A stretch of 64,000 bases of DNA from Stenotrophomonas sp. 57 (GCF_030291075.1 NZ_CP127407.1:3098001-3162000); one strand, 5' to 3'. Shown: positions 38,472 through 49,252, counted from the first letter of the stretch. A program made the numbers and translations. Notes: a model not told the origin generated them from the sequence alone.

Positions 38472-38530
38472 GGTCTCGATCTGGGGGTGCGGGGGCGCTC
38501 AGGCAAGCCCCGTGAACGGGAACACCATGC

Positions 38531-41500
38531 TCAGCGTGAACGCGAGCGTGGCAGGTCGGTCACCGTCGGCGGAACCGCCGGTGCCGGTGTGGGTGCGGGC
38601 GGCGTCTTGTCGCGGCTGCGTTCGATCACTTCCACCTTCGGCTCCTTCCATGGACCGGTCACCTTGTAGGTGCGGGCGCCGATCTCGCCCAGTGGCTTGG
38701 ACAATACCGCATTGGTCGCCGCGCCGAGCGCCGCGCCGACCGGGCCGCCGGCGACGGCCCCCACCACGGTCAGCAGGTTGCCGGCGCGCGGGTTCACGTC
38801 GATGGTCTGGTCGAACTGCTGGTTGCGCAGGTCGGCCTGGCCACGGATGGTGATGTTCGCCGCCGGACCCTCGATCAGTACCTTGTCGGTGCGCGCCACG
38901 CCCTGCCCGAACTGCACGCTGCCATCCACCTGGTTGAACGCGAAGCCCTTGGAGAAGAAGTCGCGGAAGTCGAACATCAGGCGACGCGGCAGCTGGGCCA
39001 CGCTGAGCAGGCCGAGCACGCGGCCGGCGCCGGGCTCCAGTTCCAGCAGCTGGCCGTTGCGTGCGTGCAGGTCCAGGCGCCCTTGCAGGTTGGCGAGCTG
39101 GAAGTCCGAGGGACCCCCGCTCCACGACGCCTGCAGCTGTGCCTGGCCGGAACCGCCCCGCAGCTGGCCACCGTAGTCGAGGTTCTGCATCAGGCCCCCC
39201 AGGTCTTCACTGCGCACCTGCGCGGTCAGCTCGGTGCGGGCGCCACCGGTGCGGCCCAGCCAGCGGCCACTGATGTCGATCTCCTGGTCCGGTGCACGGA
39301 AGCGCAGCTCGTCCACGTTCAATCCGTTGGCCAGCGGCCGCGTGCGCAGCACCGCCTGGCCGAGCACGACCTTGCCGAACTGCAGGTCGGCGATGTCCAG
39401 TGCGAACGGCGGCAGCTTGGCCGGATCCATGTCATTGGCGCCCGCCTGCACCCGCGCTGGCGCGGCCGCGCCCGGTGCCGGCGGCAGCGACTGCCAGTGC
39501 ACGCGGTCGAGTTGGCCACTGATGGTGCCCCCTTCGGCATTGGGTACGGTCAGGCGCCCGGCCAGCGAAGGTCCATCCAGCCGCACATCCAGTGCCTGCG
39601 GGCCCGGCTGCAGCTGCAGGCGGGTCTGTTCGAAGACGCCACCGATCAGCATCAGCTTTCCAACCTGCACGTCCACCGCGCGCAGCGGCATGCCGTCATC
39701 GTCATTGCCACCACGGGCCAGGCCGATCCACTCCAGCGCATCCAGGGTCGGGCTGCGGCCGTCGACGGACAGCCCGCTCGGCGGCGGCTCGCGATCGACA
39801 TGGTCGCTGCCCAGGGTGACCTGCACACCGGTCTGGTTGTTGTGGCTACGCGCGGCCAGGGCCAGGCGCTGGCCAAAGGCTACGTCGATGCGGCCCGCGC
39901 CCATCGGCAGCTGCGCAGCCACCGTGGTCGCCAGCGGCTCACCCGCAGGCTTGTCCAGCGGCGCCGGCAGGTCCAGCCGGGTGCCGACCAGGTCCGAACT
40001 CAACCGCAGTTCGCTTGGCGGTGCCGGGGCTCCCGGCGCGGCCTTTGGCAGGTTGACCGCGATCGTCCACGGCGAGGTACCCGCAATATAGGGCTTGAGC
40101 CACGCCATTTCCGGGGCACGGTCAATCAGCACGCCGGCATCGAGGCGGGCCGTCAGCTGCGACTCGAACGCCAGCTTGCTGTCGTGCACGTAACCGCCGG
40201 CACGCAGGCTCAAGCGACCGTCCTGTCCGAGGTGGCGCACGGCCAGGTCTTCGGCACCGAAGCCACCGTTGCTGTAGCGCGCCTGCCCGTGCATGTTGTC
40301 GAAGGTCAGCTGGAAGCGCTTGTCCACCAGCTTCACGCCGCTCAGGTCAACCGTGCCCTGCAGATGCCCCTGGCCTTCATCCTCGTGCAGCGGCTGCAGC
40401 AGGTCGAAGGTCACGTGCGCCGGACCACTGGCGACCAGGTTGTCCAGGGTATCGCCATAGTCCTTGTGCAGCGGGCTCTGTCGCAGCATCGCCAGCAGCT
40501 TGGCGGCGTCACTGGGGGCATCGGCGCGCACGTACAGCGGCTGGTGACCGAAGTCCGGAATGCCGGCTTCGAAGGCCTGCACCGCCACCCCGGCCAGATC
40601 GCCGCGCCCACGCATGTCGAAGCCGGGGCCGATGAAGGCGATGTCGGCGTCCACCTGGCGCATCAGTGGCCAGTCGTGCTGGAAGCGGATGTCGCCGTTG
40701 CTGATGTGGCCGGTGGCCTCGAAGCGGCCATCATTGTTGTCGAACGGCCAGTCATCCAGGTCACCGCTGACCAGGCCGACACCGTTGCGCACCTGCCCAC
40801 CGGCCAGTGCCATGTCCAGCCAGTCGGTGGCGCCCTTGCTCATCTTGGAGTGGATCCAGAAGCGCTTGGCCGCGGTCATCGGCACATCGTCCAGCTTGGC
40901 CGCCAGCTGCAGCCACGGCCGCGTACCGTCGCCCTGGAACCAGACGCCGCCACGCACGTCGGCCGCATAGTCGGTGCCTTCCACGCGCATCGCTGCAGTG
41001 CCGATGCGCCAGCCGCCGCCTTCATCGCGCCAACCCACCACCTGGCCCGCCAGGTGCAGGTCATGGCGCACGCCGAAACCGGTTGGCCAGTCGAACTGCA
41101 ACTGGCGCTGCGGCTGCAGTTGGAGGCTGAAGCCATTGGCATCGCCCTCGAAGCGCCCGCCCAGGCCGCGCAGGCCCGGGGAATGCCCCACGCTGGCAAA
41201 GCCCAGCGACGCCAGTTCGCCCTGTGCCCACAACGGGCCATCGCGTTCACCGGCCAGCTGCAGCTCACGCACCTCCAGCTGCGGCCTGGACAGGAACAGC
41301 CAATGACGCAGGCCCGGCTCCAGGCGATCACTCAGCGCCAGCGCCCGCAGCGCGGTACCGGCCTGCACATCGCCGGCACTCACCCGCAGCTGTTTGCCGA
41401 CCTGCACCTGCAGGCCATCGAGCTGTTGTTCGCCGTCTTCCGTCTTCAGACGAAGGCGCGGCACCTGCAGCGCCCAACCATCGGCCTGGCGCTGCCAACG

Positions 41501-42385
41501 CAGGCGTGCCTGCAAGCGCTGCAGCTGCAACTGCGGCGTCGCCACGTCGGGCATCGGTGCACCGTCGACGCGCACGTCGCGCAGGTCCGAATCGGTGGTC
41601 AATGCCACCGGTGCGAAATCGCGCAGGGTCAGCCACAGGTTCAGTTCGCCCTTGCCCTCGCGCAGGCGCACGCCACCGGCCGCCAGCAGGGGCGACCAGG
41701 CATGGAAATCGACAGGATCGGCACCCAGCCAGGCCTGGCCGTTGCCGCGCCCGCGGTCCACGTCCAGCACCGCGGTCAGTGGCAGGGCATCGGTCTGCGC
41801 CCAGGCGCGCACGCCCACACGCAGGCGGTCGCCGTTGACGCGCAGGCGCAGATCGATGCGCGGCAGCGTGGTGTCGATGCCCAGCGCCGGCGCATGCACG
41901 CCCAGACGGCCTTCGATCACCTGCAGCTCGCCCAACCGGCGCAGCGCATCCAGCGGATCGCCACCGGCATCGGACTGCGGCAGGCCACGCACCGACCAGC
42001 GGCCGTCCTCGCCCTGCTGCAGGTCCAGCGCCAGCCCGCGCAGGCGCAGTTCGGTCAGCGAGCGGCCGGGCAGCAGGCCGCTGTACATCGACACCAGCAC
42101 TTCGGCCTCGCCGATCGCCAGGCCCTGCCCCGCGCCGATGCGCAGGCCCTTCAGCTGCAGCAGCGGGCCACGACGGGTCCACGCGGTCTGCAGCTGGTCG
42201 AAACGCACCGGCTGGCCGGCACGCTCACTCAGCCAGGCGGCAATCCTGTCGGGATGGCGCTCGGCCAGCGGCAGCAGCTGGCTGAGCGAGCCCACCAGCA
42301 GTGCAAGCCCGACCAGGCCCACCGCGCAGGCGGAAATGAAATGACGGCGGATCCTTCGCAGTCGCAGGCGCGGCGGCGCGCTCAT
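38531..42385 (-). CDS. yhdP: YhdP-family AsmA-like envelope protein
   Basis: 1284 residues. One N-terminal membrane helix (about 17-38) is followed by a very long repetitive beta-rich domain of the AsmA/Vps13-like bridge type (DUF3971 region around 430-760) and a C-terminal AsmA part (RGQADLRNQQFDQTIDVNPRAGNLL). YhdP proteins span the periplasm and help move phospholipids to the outer membrane. The C-terminus is Pro/Arg-rich. The gene lies 30 nt after rng, in a maf-rng-yhdP-tldD series. Confidence 0.92.
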   Translation of the reverse strand: MSAPPRLRLRRIRRHFISACAVGLVGLALLVGSLSQLLPLAERHPDRIAAWLSERAGQPVRFDQLQTAWTRRGPLLQLKGLRIGAGQGLAIGEAEVLVSMYSGLLPGRSLTELRLRGLALDLQQGEDGRWSVRGLPQSDAGGDPLDALRRLGELQVIEGRLGVHAPALGIDTTLPRIDLRLRVNGDRLRVGVRAWAQTDALPLTAVLDVDRGRGNGQAWLGADPVDFHAWSPLLAAGGVRLREGKGELNLWLTLRDFAPVALTTDSDLRDVRVDGAPMPDVATPQLQLQRLQARLRWQRQADGWALQVPRLRLKTEDGEQQLDGLQVQVGKQLRVSAGDVQAGTALRALALSDRLEPGLRHWLFLSRPQLEVRELQLAGERDGPLWAQGELASLGFASVGHSPGLRGLGGRFEGDANGFSLQLQPQRQLQFDWPTGFGVRHDLHLAGQVVGWRDEGGGWRIGTAAMRVEGTDYAADVRGGVWFQGDGTRPWLQLAAKLDDVPMTAAKRFWIHSKMSKGATDWLDMALAGGQVRNGVGLVSGDLDDWPFDNNDGRFEATGHISNGDIRFQHDWPLMRQVDADIAFIGPGFDMRGRGDLAGVAVQAFEAGIPDFGHQPLYVRADAPSDAAKLLAMLRQSPLHKDYGDTLDNLVASGPAHVTFDLLQPLHEDEGQGHLQGTVDLSGVKLVDKRFQLTFDNMHGQARYSNGGFGAEDLAVRHLGQDGRLSLRAGGYVHDSKLAFESQLTARLDAGVLIDRAPEMAWLKPYIAGTSPWTIAVNLPKAAPGAPAPPSELRLSSDLVGTRLDLPAPLDKPAGEPLATTVAAQLPMGAGRIDVAFGQRLALAARSHNNQTGVQVTLGSDHVDREPPPSGLSVDGRSPTLDALEWIGLARGGNDDDGMPLRAVDVQVGKLMLIGGVFEQTRLQLQPGPQALDVRLDGPSLAGRLTVPNAEGGTISGQLDRVHWQSLPPAPGAAAPARVQAGANDMDPAKLPPFALDIADLQFGKVVLGQAVLRTRPLANGLNVDELRFRAPDQEIDISGRWLGRTGGARTELTAQVRSEDLGGLMQNLDYGGQLRGGSGQAQLQASWSGGPSDFQLANLQGRLDLHARNGQLLELEPGAGRVLGLLSVAQLPRRLMFDFRDFFSKGFAFNQVDGSVQFGQGVARTDKVLIEGPAANITIRGQADLRNQQFDQTIDVNPRAGNLLTVVGAVAGGPVGAALGAATNAVLSKPLGEIGARTYKVTGPWKEPKVEVIERSRDKTPPAPTPAPAVPPTVTDLPRSRSR

Positions 42386-42415
42386 CGGCCACCGCCGGCC
42401 TGCAGCCGGCGAGGA

Positions 42416-43903
42416 TCAGAGCAGAACCACATCGAACTGCTCCTGCAGGTACTGCTCGTCCGCCTGGAAGCGGATGCTCTTGCCAAGGAATTCCTCCAGC
42501 TCGGCCACCGCCGCGGATTCCTCGTCGGTGATGCGCGCCACGACCTTGGTCGAGGCGATCACCAGAAGGCGCGCGGCATCGAACTGGCGCACGGCACGGG
42601 TGATCTCGCGGAAGATTTCATAGGTCACCGTCTCGGCGGTCTTGATGCTGCCGCGGCCGCTGCACTGCGGGCAGGTTTCCGACAGCTGGCGCTCCAGGCT
42701 TTCCACCGTGCGCTTGCGGGTCATTTCCACCAGGCCCAGCGGCGAGAAGTCGTACACGGTGGTCTTGGCATGGTCGCGGGCCAGCGCCTTTTCCAGCGTA
42801 CGCAGCACTTGGCGGCGATGCTCGGCATCGTCCATGTCGATGAAGTCGATGATGATGATGCCGCCCAGGTTGCGCAGCCGCAGTTGGCGCGCCACGGCCT
42901 GCGCCGCTTCCAGGTTGGTGCGGAACACCGTCTCTTCCAGGTTGCGCTGGCCGAGAAACGAACCGGTGTTGACGTCGATGGTGGTCATCGCCTCGGTCTG
43001 GTCGATCACCAGGTAGCCACCGGACTTCAGTGGTACCTGCTTGTCCAGCGCGCGGCCGATCTCATCCTCCACCCCGAACATGTCGAAGATAGGACGATCG
43101 CCGGAATACAGCTCGATCTTCTCGGCCAGCACCGGCATGTACTTGGCGACGAAGGCCTGCAGCTGGGCGAAGGTCTCCTTCGAATCCACCTTCACCTTGT
43201 CAACGTCCTTGCGGATGAGATCGCGCACCGAGCGCAGCGGCAGGCTCAGGTCTTCATAGATGTTGCTGCACGAGGGGGCTTCGCGGCCCCGGCGCTCGAC
43301 CACGTTCCACACGCGCGACAGGTAGGCGATGTCCTCGGCGATGGCCTCGGCCGGCTGGCCTTCGGCATTGGTGCGCACGATGTAGCCGTAGCCACCATGC
43401 TGGGCCGACAGTTCGGTCACCAGCGCCTTCAGGCGCGCACGCTCGGTTTCGTCCTCGATGCGCGCCGACACCCCCACCACCTTGGACTGCGGCAGCAGCA
43501 CCATGTAGCGCGAGGGAATGCTGATCTGCGTGGTCAGGCGGGCGCCCTTGGTGCCGATCGGGTCCTTCACCACCTGCACCACGATGTCCTGGCCGTCACG
43601 CAGCAGCTCGACGATCGGCACGCTGGCCGGCGGCGGCAGGGTTGTGTTCTCGGTATCGGCGCTGGCCACCGGCGCCGGACGCACCACGTCGTTGGCGTGC
43701 AGGAACGCGGCGCGCTCCAGCCCAACCTCCACGAAGGCCGCCTGCATGCCCGGCATGACCCGCTGCACCTTGCCCTTGTAGATGTTGCCGACCACACCCC
43801 GGCGCCAACCGCGCTCGATGTGCAGTTCCTGCAGCATGCCGTTTTCGATCACCGCGACCCGGGTTTCGCGCGGGGTCACATTGACCAGGATTTCCTCAGA
43901 CAT
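42416..43903 (-). CDS. rng: Ribonuclease G
   Basis: 495 residues. An S1 domain (about 35-125, [23 protein letters not shown]) with an acidic insertion is followed by the RNase E/G catalytic core with IDVNTG and [10 protein letters not shown] (metal-binding Asp), then the zinc-link CPQCSGRG. It processes the 5' end of 16S rRNA and degrades mRNA. ATG 43903 follows GGGAGG and overlaps the maf stop by 8 nt. Confidence 0.95.
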   Translation of the reverse strand: MSEEILVNVTPRETRVAVIENGMLQELHIERGWRRGVVGNIYKGKVQRVMPGMQAAFVEVGLERAAFLHANDVVRPAPVASADTENTTLPPPASVPIVELLRDGQDIVVQVVKDPIGTKGARLTTQISIPSRYMVLLPQSKVVGVSARIEDETERARLKALVTELSAQHGGYGYIVRTNAEGQPAEAIAEDIAYLSRVWNVVERRGREAPSCSNIYEDLSLPLRSVRDLIRKDVDKVKVDSKETFAQLQAFVAKYMPVLAEKIELYSGDRPIFDMFGVEDEIGRALDKQVPLKSGGYLVIDQTEAMTTIDVNTGSFLGQRNLEETVFRTNLEAAQAVARQLRLRNLGGIIIIDFIDMDDAEHRRQVLRTLEKALARDHAKTTVYDFSPLGLVEMTRKRTVESLERQLSETCPQCSGRGSIKTAETVTYEIFREITRAVRQFDAARLLVIASTKVVARITDEESAAVAELEEFLGKSIRFQADEQYLQEQFDVVLL

Positions 43904-44504
43904 CAGCAGCCTCCCTGGCGGCATCGGCAGTGGGGGCCGGCACGCCGCAGCGCGCCAGCAGACGATCGGTATGCAGCAGCGGCAGCCCCATCACGCCGGA
44001 GTAGCTGCCGGACAGGTGTTCGATCCAACGCTCGGCCCCGCCCTGGATGGCGTAGGCCCCCGCCTTGTCCAGCGGTTCGCCGGTGGCGACGTAGGCGGCG
44101 ATGTCGGCGTCGGCGATCGGAGCGAAGGTCACTTCGGAAACGACCAGCTCGGTGTCCACGCCGTCGGCGCCCACCACCACTACGGCGGTCATCACCTGAT
44201 GGGTACGTCCGGCCAGCCGCGCCAGCATCGCGCGCGCGTCGGCAGCATCGACAGGCTTGCCGAACACCTCGCCGTCCAGCACCACCTCGGTATCCGAGCC
44301 AAGCACCCGCGCCTGCGGGTCATCGGCCAGCACCCGGGCCAGCCCGGCGCGCGCCTTGTCGGCGGCGACCCGGCATACATACTGTTCGGCGCTCTCGGAT
44401 GCGGCGCGCTGCTCGACGACCTCCAGGTCCAGGGCCTGGAAGGGGCGTCCGAGTCGGGCCAGCAACTGGTTGCGTCGGGGGGAGCGGGAAGCAAGATAGA
44501 GCAT
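43896..44504 (-). CDS. maf: Maf-family nucleoside triphosphate pyrophosphatase (dTTP/UTP type)
   Basis: 202 residues. It has [12 protein letters not shown] at the N-terminus and [16 protein letters not shown] with the catalytic Asp. [31 protein letters not shown] follows. It removes modified or excess dTTP/UTP and m5UTP-like nucleotides and is linked to division control. ATG 44504 is chosen as the start of the conserved fold; an upstream frame extension has no family match. It is first in the maf-rng unit. Confidence 0.94.
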   Translation of the reverse strand: MLYLASRSPRRNQLLARLGRPFQALDLEVVEQRAASESAEQYVCRVAADKARAGLARVLADDPQARVLGSDTEVVLDGEVFGKPVDAADARAMLARLAGRTHQVMTAVVVVGADGVDTELVVSEVTFAPIADADIAAYVATGEPLDKAGAYAIQGGAERWIEHLSGSYSGVMGLPLLHTDRLLARCGVPAPTADAAREAADV

Positions 44505-44633
44505 CGGCACAGCATAACCTGAGGCCGCCACCTGAATCGTCGGCAACCTGCTCCGGAACGTGGTCGACCCCGATCAGGCTCACAGCGCGTTCATCGCTAC
44601 GACACCACCCTCATCACACAACAAGGAGTTCCC

Positions 44634-45371
44634 ATGCGCCTGACTGCCACCCCGATGCTGCTTGCCCTGTCCCTCGCCCTTGGAACCTCGATGACTGCCC
44701 ATGCTGCCCCGTCGTCGCCATCGATCGCCGCCGCGGCCGAAGGCACGCTGCTGAACATCTCGGCCAACGCCGAAGCGACCCGCGTGCCGGACGTGGCCAC
44801 CCTGTCGGCCGGTGTGGTGACCCAGGCCGCCGATGGCAACAGCGCGATGCGCCAGAATGCCCAGCAGATGGACAAGGTGCTGGCCGCGATCAAGGCCGCC
44901 GGCATCGCCGAGCGCGACGTGCAGACCAGCGGCGTCAGCCTCAACCCGCAGTATCGCTATACCGACAACGAAGCACCGAAGATCACCGGCTACCAGGCCA
45001 GCAACACGGTCAGCCTGAAGGTGCGCGACATCGCCAAGCTCGGCAAGGTGCTTGATGCGCTGGCCGCCCAGGGCGCCAACCAGATCAACGGCCCCAGCTT
45101 CGAGATCGACCAGCCCGAGCCGGTGTATGACGAAGCCCGCCTGGCCGCGCTGAAGAAGGCACAGGCCCGTGCCCAGACCTATGCCAAGTCGCTGGGCCTG
45201 CAGGTGCGCCGCATCGTCAGCATCTCCGAGAATGCCGGTGGTGGTTACCGCCCGATGCCGATGATGCGGACCATGTCCGCTGGCGCTGCGATGGACAAGG
45301 CCACCCCGGTCGCCCCAGGCGAATCCACCGTGTCGGTCAATCTGGACGTGGTATTCGAACTGGGCCGCTGA
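44634..45371 (+). CDS. Periplasmic SIMPL-domain (DUF541) protein
   Basis: 245 residues. The signal peptide ends AHA|AP (about 25) and is followed by one SIMPL domain (about 37-244). Recognisable parts are NISANAEATRVPDVATLSAGVVTQ and VQTSGVSLNPQYRYTDNEAPKITGYQASNTV. The AARLAALKKAQARAQTYAKSLG-type helix comes later. Its role is unclear; E. coli relatives reduce oxidative stress. A strong AAGGAG RBS precedes the ATG. Confidence 0.9.
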   Translation: MRLTATPMLLALSLALGTSMTAHAAPSSPSIAAAAEGTLLNISANAEATRVPDVATLSAGVVTQAADGNSAMRQNAQQMDKVLAAIKAAGIAERDVQTSGVSLNPQYRYTDNEAPKITGYQASNTVSLKVRDIAKLGKVLDALAAQGANQINGPSFEIDQPEPVYDEARLAALKKAQARAQTYAKSLGLQVRRIVSISENAGGGYRPMPMMRTMSAGAAMDKATPVAPGESTVSVNLDVVFELGR

Positions 45372-45394
45372 TCGCCTCCTGGTCCGGTGCACAG

Positions 45395-45423
45395 AGGCGG
45401 GCCCCGCAGGGGCCCGCCTTTTT
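45395..45423 (+). terminator. Rho-independent terminator
   Basis: AGGCGGGCCCC / GGGGCCCGCCT stem (11 bp), GCA loop, then TTTT; 24 nt after the SIMPL gene. Confidence 0.92.
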
Positions 45424-45587
45424 CATGCGTGCAGCCGGCGCTGGCTGAAGGCCAGCCCAACGATCCTGACCCTGCCTCTAGGCAGTGGCCGTCCCACCGC
45501 GCTACTGATGGACTGCCAGCCGCGTGCGGCAACCCCGCCACGGACTCTGGTGCGTTGAGGACTTCGTCACTGGCATGGAGGTGGACC

Positions 45588-46238
45588 ATGGTTCGTACGT
45601 ATCCCGTTGCATCCCCGCACTTCGACCCCGCCCGCGTTGCCGCCTGGAGCGCGGCCATCGCCCTGCACCTGCTCGCGTTCCTGTTGCTGCTGATTCCGGC
45701 GACCTACCAGGCCGTGCAGGTCCCGCGTGACAAGACGACGGTCAGGCTGATCGAGAAGATCCCGCCAACACCGCCCCCGCCGGTGCTGCAGGAACCGAAG
45801 GAAGTCGCCCGGGTCGTGCCGAAACCGCAGGCACAGCCGGCGGCACCGCCACTGCCCGCCCCTACCGCGACCGCGGAAGAAACCCAGGGCATCGCGCTGC
45901 CGGCCGCCGAACAGGCCGCGCCGCAACTCGCACCGAGCATCGACAGCAGCACGCCGCTGGCCGGCGCCCAGCTGCAGTACCGCAGCGCACCGCCGCCGAA
46001 CTATCCGGTGCCGGCCCTGCGCAACCACGAGCAGGGCACCGTGCTGCTGCGGGTGGAGGTCGACAGCAGTGGCCAGCCGGTGGCGGTCAGTATCGAGCGC
46101 AGCAGCGGCTCGCGGCACTTGGACCAGGCCGCGCGCCAGCAGGTGCTCAAGCGCTGGCGCTTTGAACCGGCCCAGCGTGATGGCGTAGCGGTCCCGGCCA
46201 TCGGCCTGGTGCCGGTGCAGTTCTCGTTGCCGGACTGA
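45588..46238 (+). CDS. TonB-family energy-transducing protein
   Basis: 216 residues. One N-terminal membrane helix (about 16-38, AAWSAAIALHLLAFLLLLIPATY) is followed by a Pro-rich periplasm-spanning linker (about 50-110). The C-terminal TonB domain runs about 130-214 (NYPVPALRNHEQGTVLLRVEVDSSGQP, QQVLKRWRFEPAQ). It would pass proton-motive force to outer-membrane receptors; the receptor gene next door is the obvious partner. No ExbB/ExbD lies nearby, so it must share those encoded elsewhere. ATG 45588 follows GGAGGT. Confidence 0.9.
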   Translation: MVRTYPVASPHFDPARVAAWSAAIALHLLAFLLLLIPATYQAVQVPRDKTTVRLIEKIPPTPPPPVLQEPKEVARVVPKPQAQPAAPPLPAPTATAEETQGIALPAAEQAAPQLAPSIDSSTPLAGAQLQYRSAPPPNYPVPALRNHEQGTVLLRVEVDSSGQPVAVSIERSSGSRHLDQAARQQVLKRWRFEPAQRDGVAVPAIGLVPVQFSLPD

Positions 46239-46247
46239 CGATTCGGA

Positions 46248-46274
46248 GCCGGTCCGACCGTCCGTCGGACCGGC
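46248..46274 (+). terminator. Hairpin after TonB-family gene
   Basis: GCCGGTCCGAC / GTCGGACCGGC, an 11-bp perfect stem with a 5-nt loop and no T tract, 10 nt after the stop. It is a partial terminator or mRNA-stabilising hairpin ahead of the receptor gene. Confidence 0.5.
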
Positions 46275-46435
46275 CCCCGGGGCCAAAACGCCAAACTCGG
46301 CAAAGTCCAGATCCAAACGTTACGAATTAAGCAAAATTTCACGACTTCGTCACCCGTCGGAAACCTAGATTGACGCGTCCCGGATAGTCCGGAGACAGCC
46401 CTCAACGCTACGGTTTTCCAGTTAGGAGAGAAGCT

Positions 46436-49231
46436 GTGAAACACCTGATCCAACGGCCCGCCAGCCGCCGCCGCAACACCCTGGCATCGTCCATCACCCA
46501 CATCCTCACCGGCGGCGCCCTGTTGCTGGTCGGCGCCGTGGCTTCCTCCTCCGCCTTCGCGCAGGAACAAGCCACCAACCTCGACCGCATCACGGTCACC
46601 GGCTCCAACATCCCGCGTACCAACACCGAGACGCCGTCCCCGGTGCAGGTGGTGAGCCGTCAGGAAATCGACCGCAGTGGCAAGACCACCCTGGCCGAGT
46701 ACCTGCAGACGATCACCGCCGATGGCGCCGGCTCCATTCCCAAGACCTTTGGCAACGGCTTCGCCGGTGGCGGCGCCGGCATCTCGCTGCGCGGCCTCGG
46801 TGCCGGCTCGACGCTGGTGCTGTTGAACGGCCGCCGCATGGCGACCTATGGCCTGGCCGATGACGGCCAGAAGGTGTTCACCGACCTCAGCACCATTCCG
46901 CTCGATGCCGTCGAGCGCGTGGAAGTGCTGAAGGACGGCGCTTCGGCGATCTACGGCTCCGACGCCATCGCCGGCGTGGTCAACATCATCCTGCGCACCG
47001 ACTTCGAAGGTGCGATCCTGCGCGCGTCCTACGGCCTGTCCGGCGATAGCGACGGCGATACCAAGAAGGCCACCCTGACCGCCGGTACCGGTGACCTGTC
47101 CAAGGATGGCTGGAACGCATTCTTCAGCCTGGATGTCGGCAAGTCCGACGCGATCAAGATCAGCGACCGCAAGAACCGCAAGTGGATCGGCACCGGCGAC
47201 ACGCGCCAGTGGGGCTATGACGCCACCGACGCGCAGTTCCTCGGCGGCGCCTACCTCAGCGGCCGCACCAACGGCGGCGTCGGCCCGAACGGCTCGGTGT
47301 TCAACAATGATGCACCGTCGCCGCACCTGGTCGCCCTGCCGGGCTGCGCCAACCTGAGCACCATTCCCGGCCAGACCGAAGCCTCTTCGGCGGCGCAGGG
47401 CTGCCTGTGGGATCCGGCACAGCAGTTTCGCGACCTGACCCCGGAAGAGAAGTACATCAACGTGTTCGGCCGCGCCACGTTCGCCTTCGGCGAAGGCGGC
47501 GAGATCTACACCGAGATCGGCTACTCGAAGAAGGAAACCATCTTCAGCAATACCCCTTCCAGCGTGTCCGGTGGCTGGGGCTTCCCCGGCGGTCCGAGAA
47601 ACGCCAGCAGCGGTGCCGGCGCGACGATGCTCTATGCCGGGCATCCGGACAACCCGCTGCCGTACGCGGCGCGCCTGCGCTACAGCGCGTGGGACGTCGG
47701 CCCACGCGTGACCAACAACACCAACGAGTTCAACCGCTTCCTGGTTGGCGCCAAGGGCAACTGGGGCGACTGGAGCTATGACACCGCCTACCTGCATTCG
47801 GGCACCGACCTGGTCAACAAGCGCACCGGCTTCCTGCGTTACAGCTCGGTGCTGTGCGCGCTGGGCAACCCGAACTGCGCCGGCGGTACGTGGCGCATCG
47901 GCGACAACGCCAACCTGAACTCGCAGGCGCTGTACGACTACATCTCGCCGACCATCAGCGCGCGCGCCAAGTCCAGCCTGGACATGTTCGACTTCACCGT
48001 GTCGCGCAGCCTGATGGACCTGAAGGGTGGCCCGCTGGGCCTGGCCATCGGTACCGAGTGGCGCAAGACCAGCAACAGCCTGACCCCGCAGACCTACACC
48101 GACCAGGGCGACATCATCGGCCTGGGCTACTCGGCCTATGACGGTACCCAGAACGTCTATGCCGGCTACGTCGAACTGTCGGCACCGGTGCTGGAGCAGC
48201 TGGAACTGTCCGGCGCGGTGCGTTACGACAAGTACGAAAGCGGTGAGGGCAAGGCCACGCCTAAGCTGGGCGTGAAGTGGACCCCGGCCGACTGGATCGC
48301 ATTGCGCGCCAGCTACGCCGAAGGCTTCCGCGCGCCGAACCCGGCCGAGAACGGTGACGGTGGCCTGGCTGCCTTCTCCAACGCCCGCGACCCGGTGCGT
48401 TGCGCCATCGATGCCGGCGAATGCACGCCGCGCTCGATCGCGATCATCACCCGCCCGAACAAGGACCTGAAGCCGGAAGAGTCCAAGAGCTACTCGGTGG
48501 GCCTGGTGCTGCAGCCGACCTCGACCACCTCGATGACCGTTGATGCCTGGCAGATCAAGCGCACCAACGAGATCGTGCAGGGCAACACCGCGGCCGCCAT
48601 CCTGGCCGGCAACGTGCTGCGTGACTCCAACAACATTGGTGGCGTGCCTAACTCCGGCAGCATCCTGGCCGTCAACACCGGCTACGTGAACGCCAGCTCG
48701 TCGCGGGTCCGCGGTATCGATACCGATATCCGCCAGACCTTCGATATGGGTCCGGGCCAGCTGGAGCTGGACCTGCAGTGGAGCCACATCCTGAAGTTCG
48801 AGCGCACCGAAGGCGGTGAGACCGTTGACTATGCCGGCACGCACGGTAACTGCGACGTGACCAACTGCATCGGCACACCGAAGGACAAGATCAACTTCGG
48901 CACCACCTGGAAGCAGGGCGCGTGGAGCGTGAGCGGTGTTGCCAACTACATCAGCAAGATGGACAACACCGACAAGCGTGGCGGCGATTACCAGGCGTTC
49001 TATGAGGATGGCACGCCGGTGACGAAGATCTCTTCGTTCACCACCTTCGACCTGTCCGGCCGCTGGAACATCACCGACGCCTTCGAGCTCAATGCCTCGG
49101 TGGCCAACGTGTTCGACCGCATCGCACCGCTCGATCCCACCACCTACGGCGGCGTGAACTACAACCCGATGCACTTCTCCGGTGCACTGGGCCGTTACTT
49201 CACCGTGGGTGCCAAGTACACGTTCAAGTAA
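46436..49231 (+). CDS. TonB-dependent outer-membrane receptor
   Basis: 931 residues. The signal peptide ends AFA|Q (about 42), followed by LDRITVTGSNIPRTN and a plug with SLRGLGAGSTLVLLNGRRM and YGSDAIAGVVNIILR. The barrel ends YFTVGAKYTFK. The start is GTG 46436 after TAGGAG. The 200-bp AT-rich leader (46300-46430) suggests its own promoter. It lies next to a TonB-family gene, implying a dedicated pair. The ligand is unknown; it is of the same receptor class as those at 0.5-12.3 kb. Confidence 0.94.
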   Translation: MKHLIQRPASRRRNTLASSITHILTGGALLLVGAVASSSAFAQEQATNLDRITVTGSNIPRTNTETPSPVQVVSRQEIDRSGKTTLAEYLQTITADGAGSIPKTFGNGFAGGGAGISLRGLGAGSTLVLLNGRRMATYGLADDGQKVFTDLSTIPLDAVERVEVLKDGASAIYGSDAIAGVVNIILRTDFEGAILRASYGLSGDSDGDTKKATLTAGTGDLSKDGWNAFFSLDVGKSDAIKISDRKNRKWIGTGDTRQWGYDATDAQFLGGAYLSGRTNGGVGPNGSVFNNDAPSPHLVALPGCANLSTIPGQTEASSAAQGCLWDPAQQFRDLTPEEKYINVFGRATFAFGEGGEIYTEIGYSKKETIFSNTPSSVSGGWGFPGGPRNASSGAGATMLYAGHPDNPLPYAARLRYSAWDVGPRVTNNTNEFNRFLVGAKGNWGDWSYDTAYLHSGTDLVNKRTGFLRYSSVLCALGNPNCAGGTWRIGDNANLNSQALYDYISPTISARAKSSLDMFDFTVSRSLMDLKGGPLGLAIGTEWRKTSNSLTPQTYTDQGDIIGLGYSAYDGTQNVYAGYVELSAPVLEQLELSGAVRYDKYESGEGKATPKLGVKWTPADWIALRASYAEGFRAPNPAENGDGGLAAFSNARDPVRCAIDAGECTPRSIAIITRPNKDLKPEESKSYSVGLVLQPTSTTSMTVDAWQIKRTNEIVQGNTAAAILAGNVLRDSNNIGGVPNSGSILAVNTGYVNASSSRVRGIDTDIRQTFDMGPGQLELDLQWSHILKFERTEGGETVDYAGTHGNCDVTNCIGTPKDKINFGTTWKQGAWSVSGVANYISKMDNTDKRGGDYQAFYEDGTPVTKISSFTTFDLSGRWNITDAFELNASVANVFDRIAPLDPTTYGGVNYNPMHFSGALGRYFTVGAKYTFK

Positions 49232-49252
49232 TACCGTCTGCAGCATCACCTT

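Noticed and set aside
39065..45055. Plus-strand open frame of almost 2000 codons
   Set aside because: It is a shadow of yhdP, rng and maf; the translation is repetitive Gln/His/Arg/Ala without recognisable domains.
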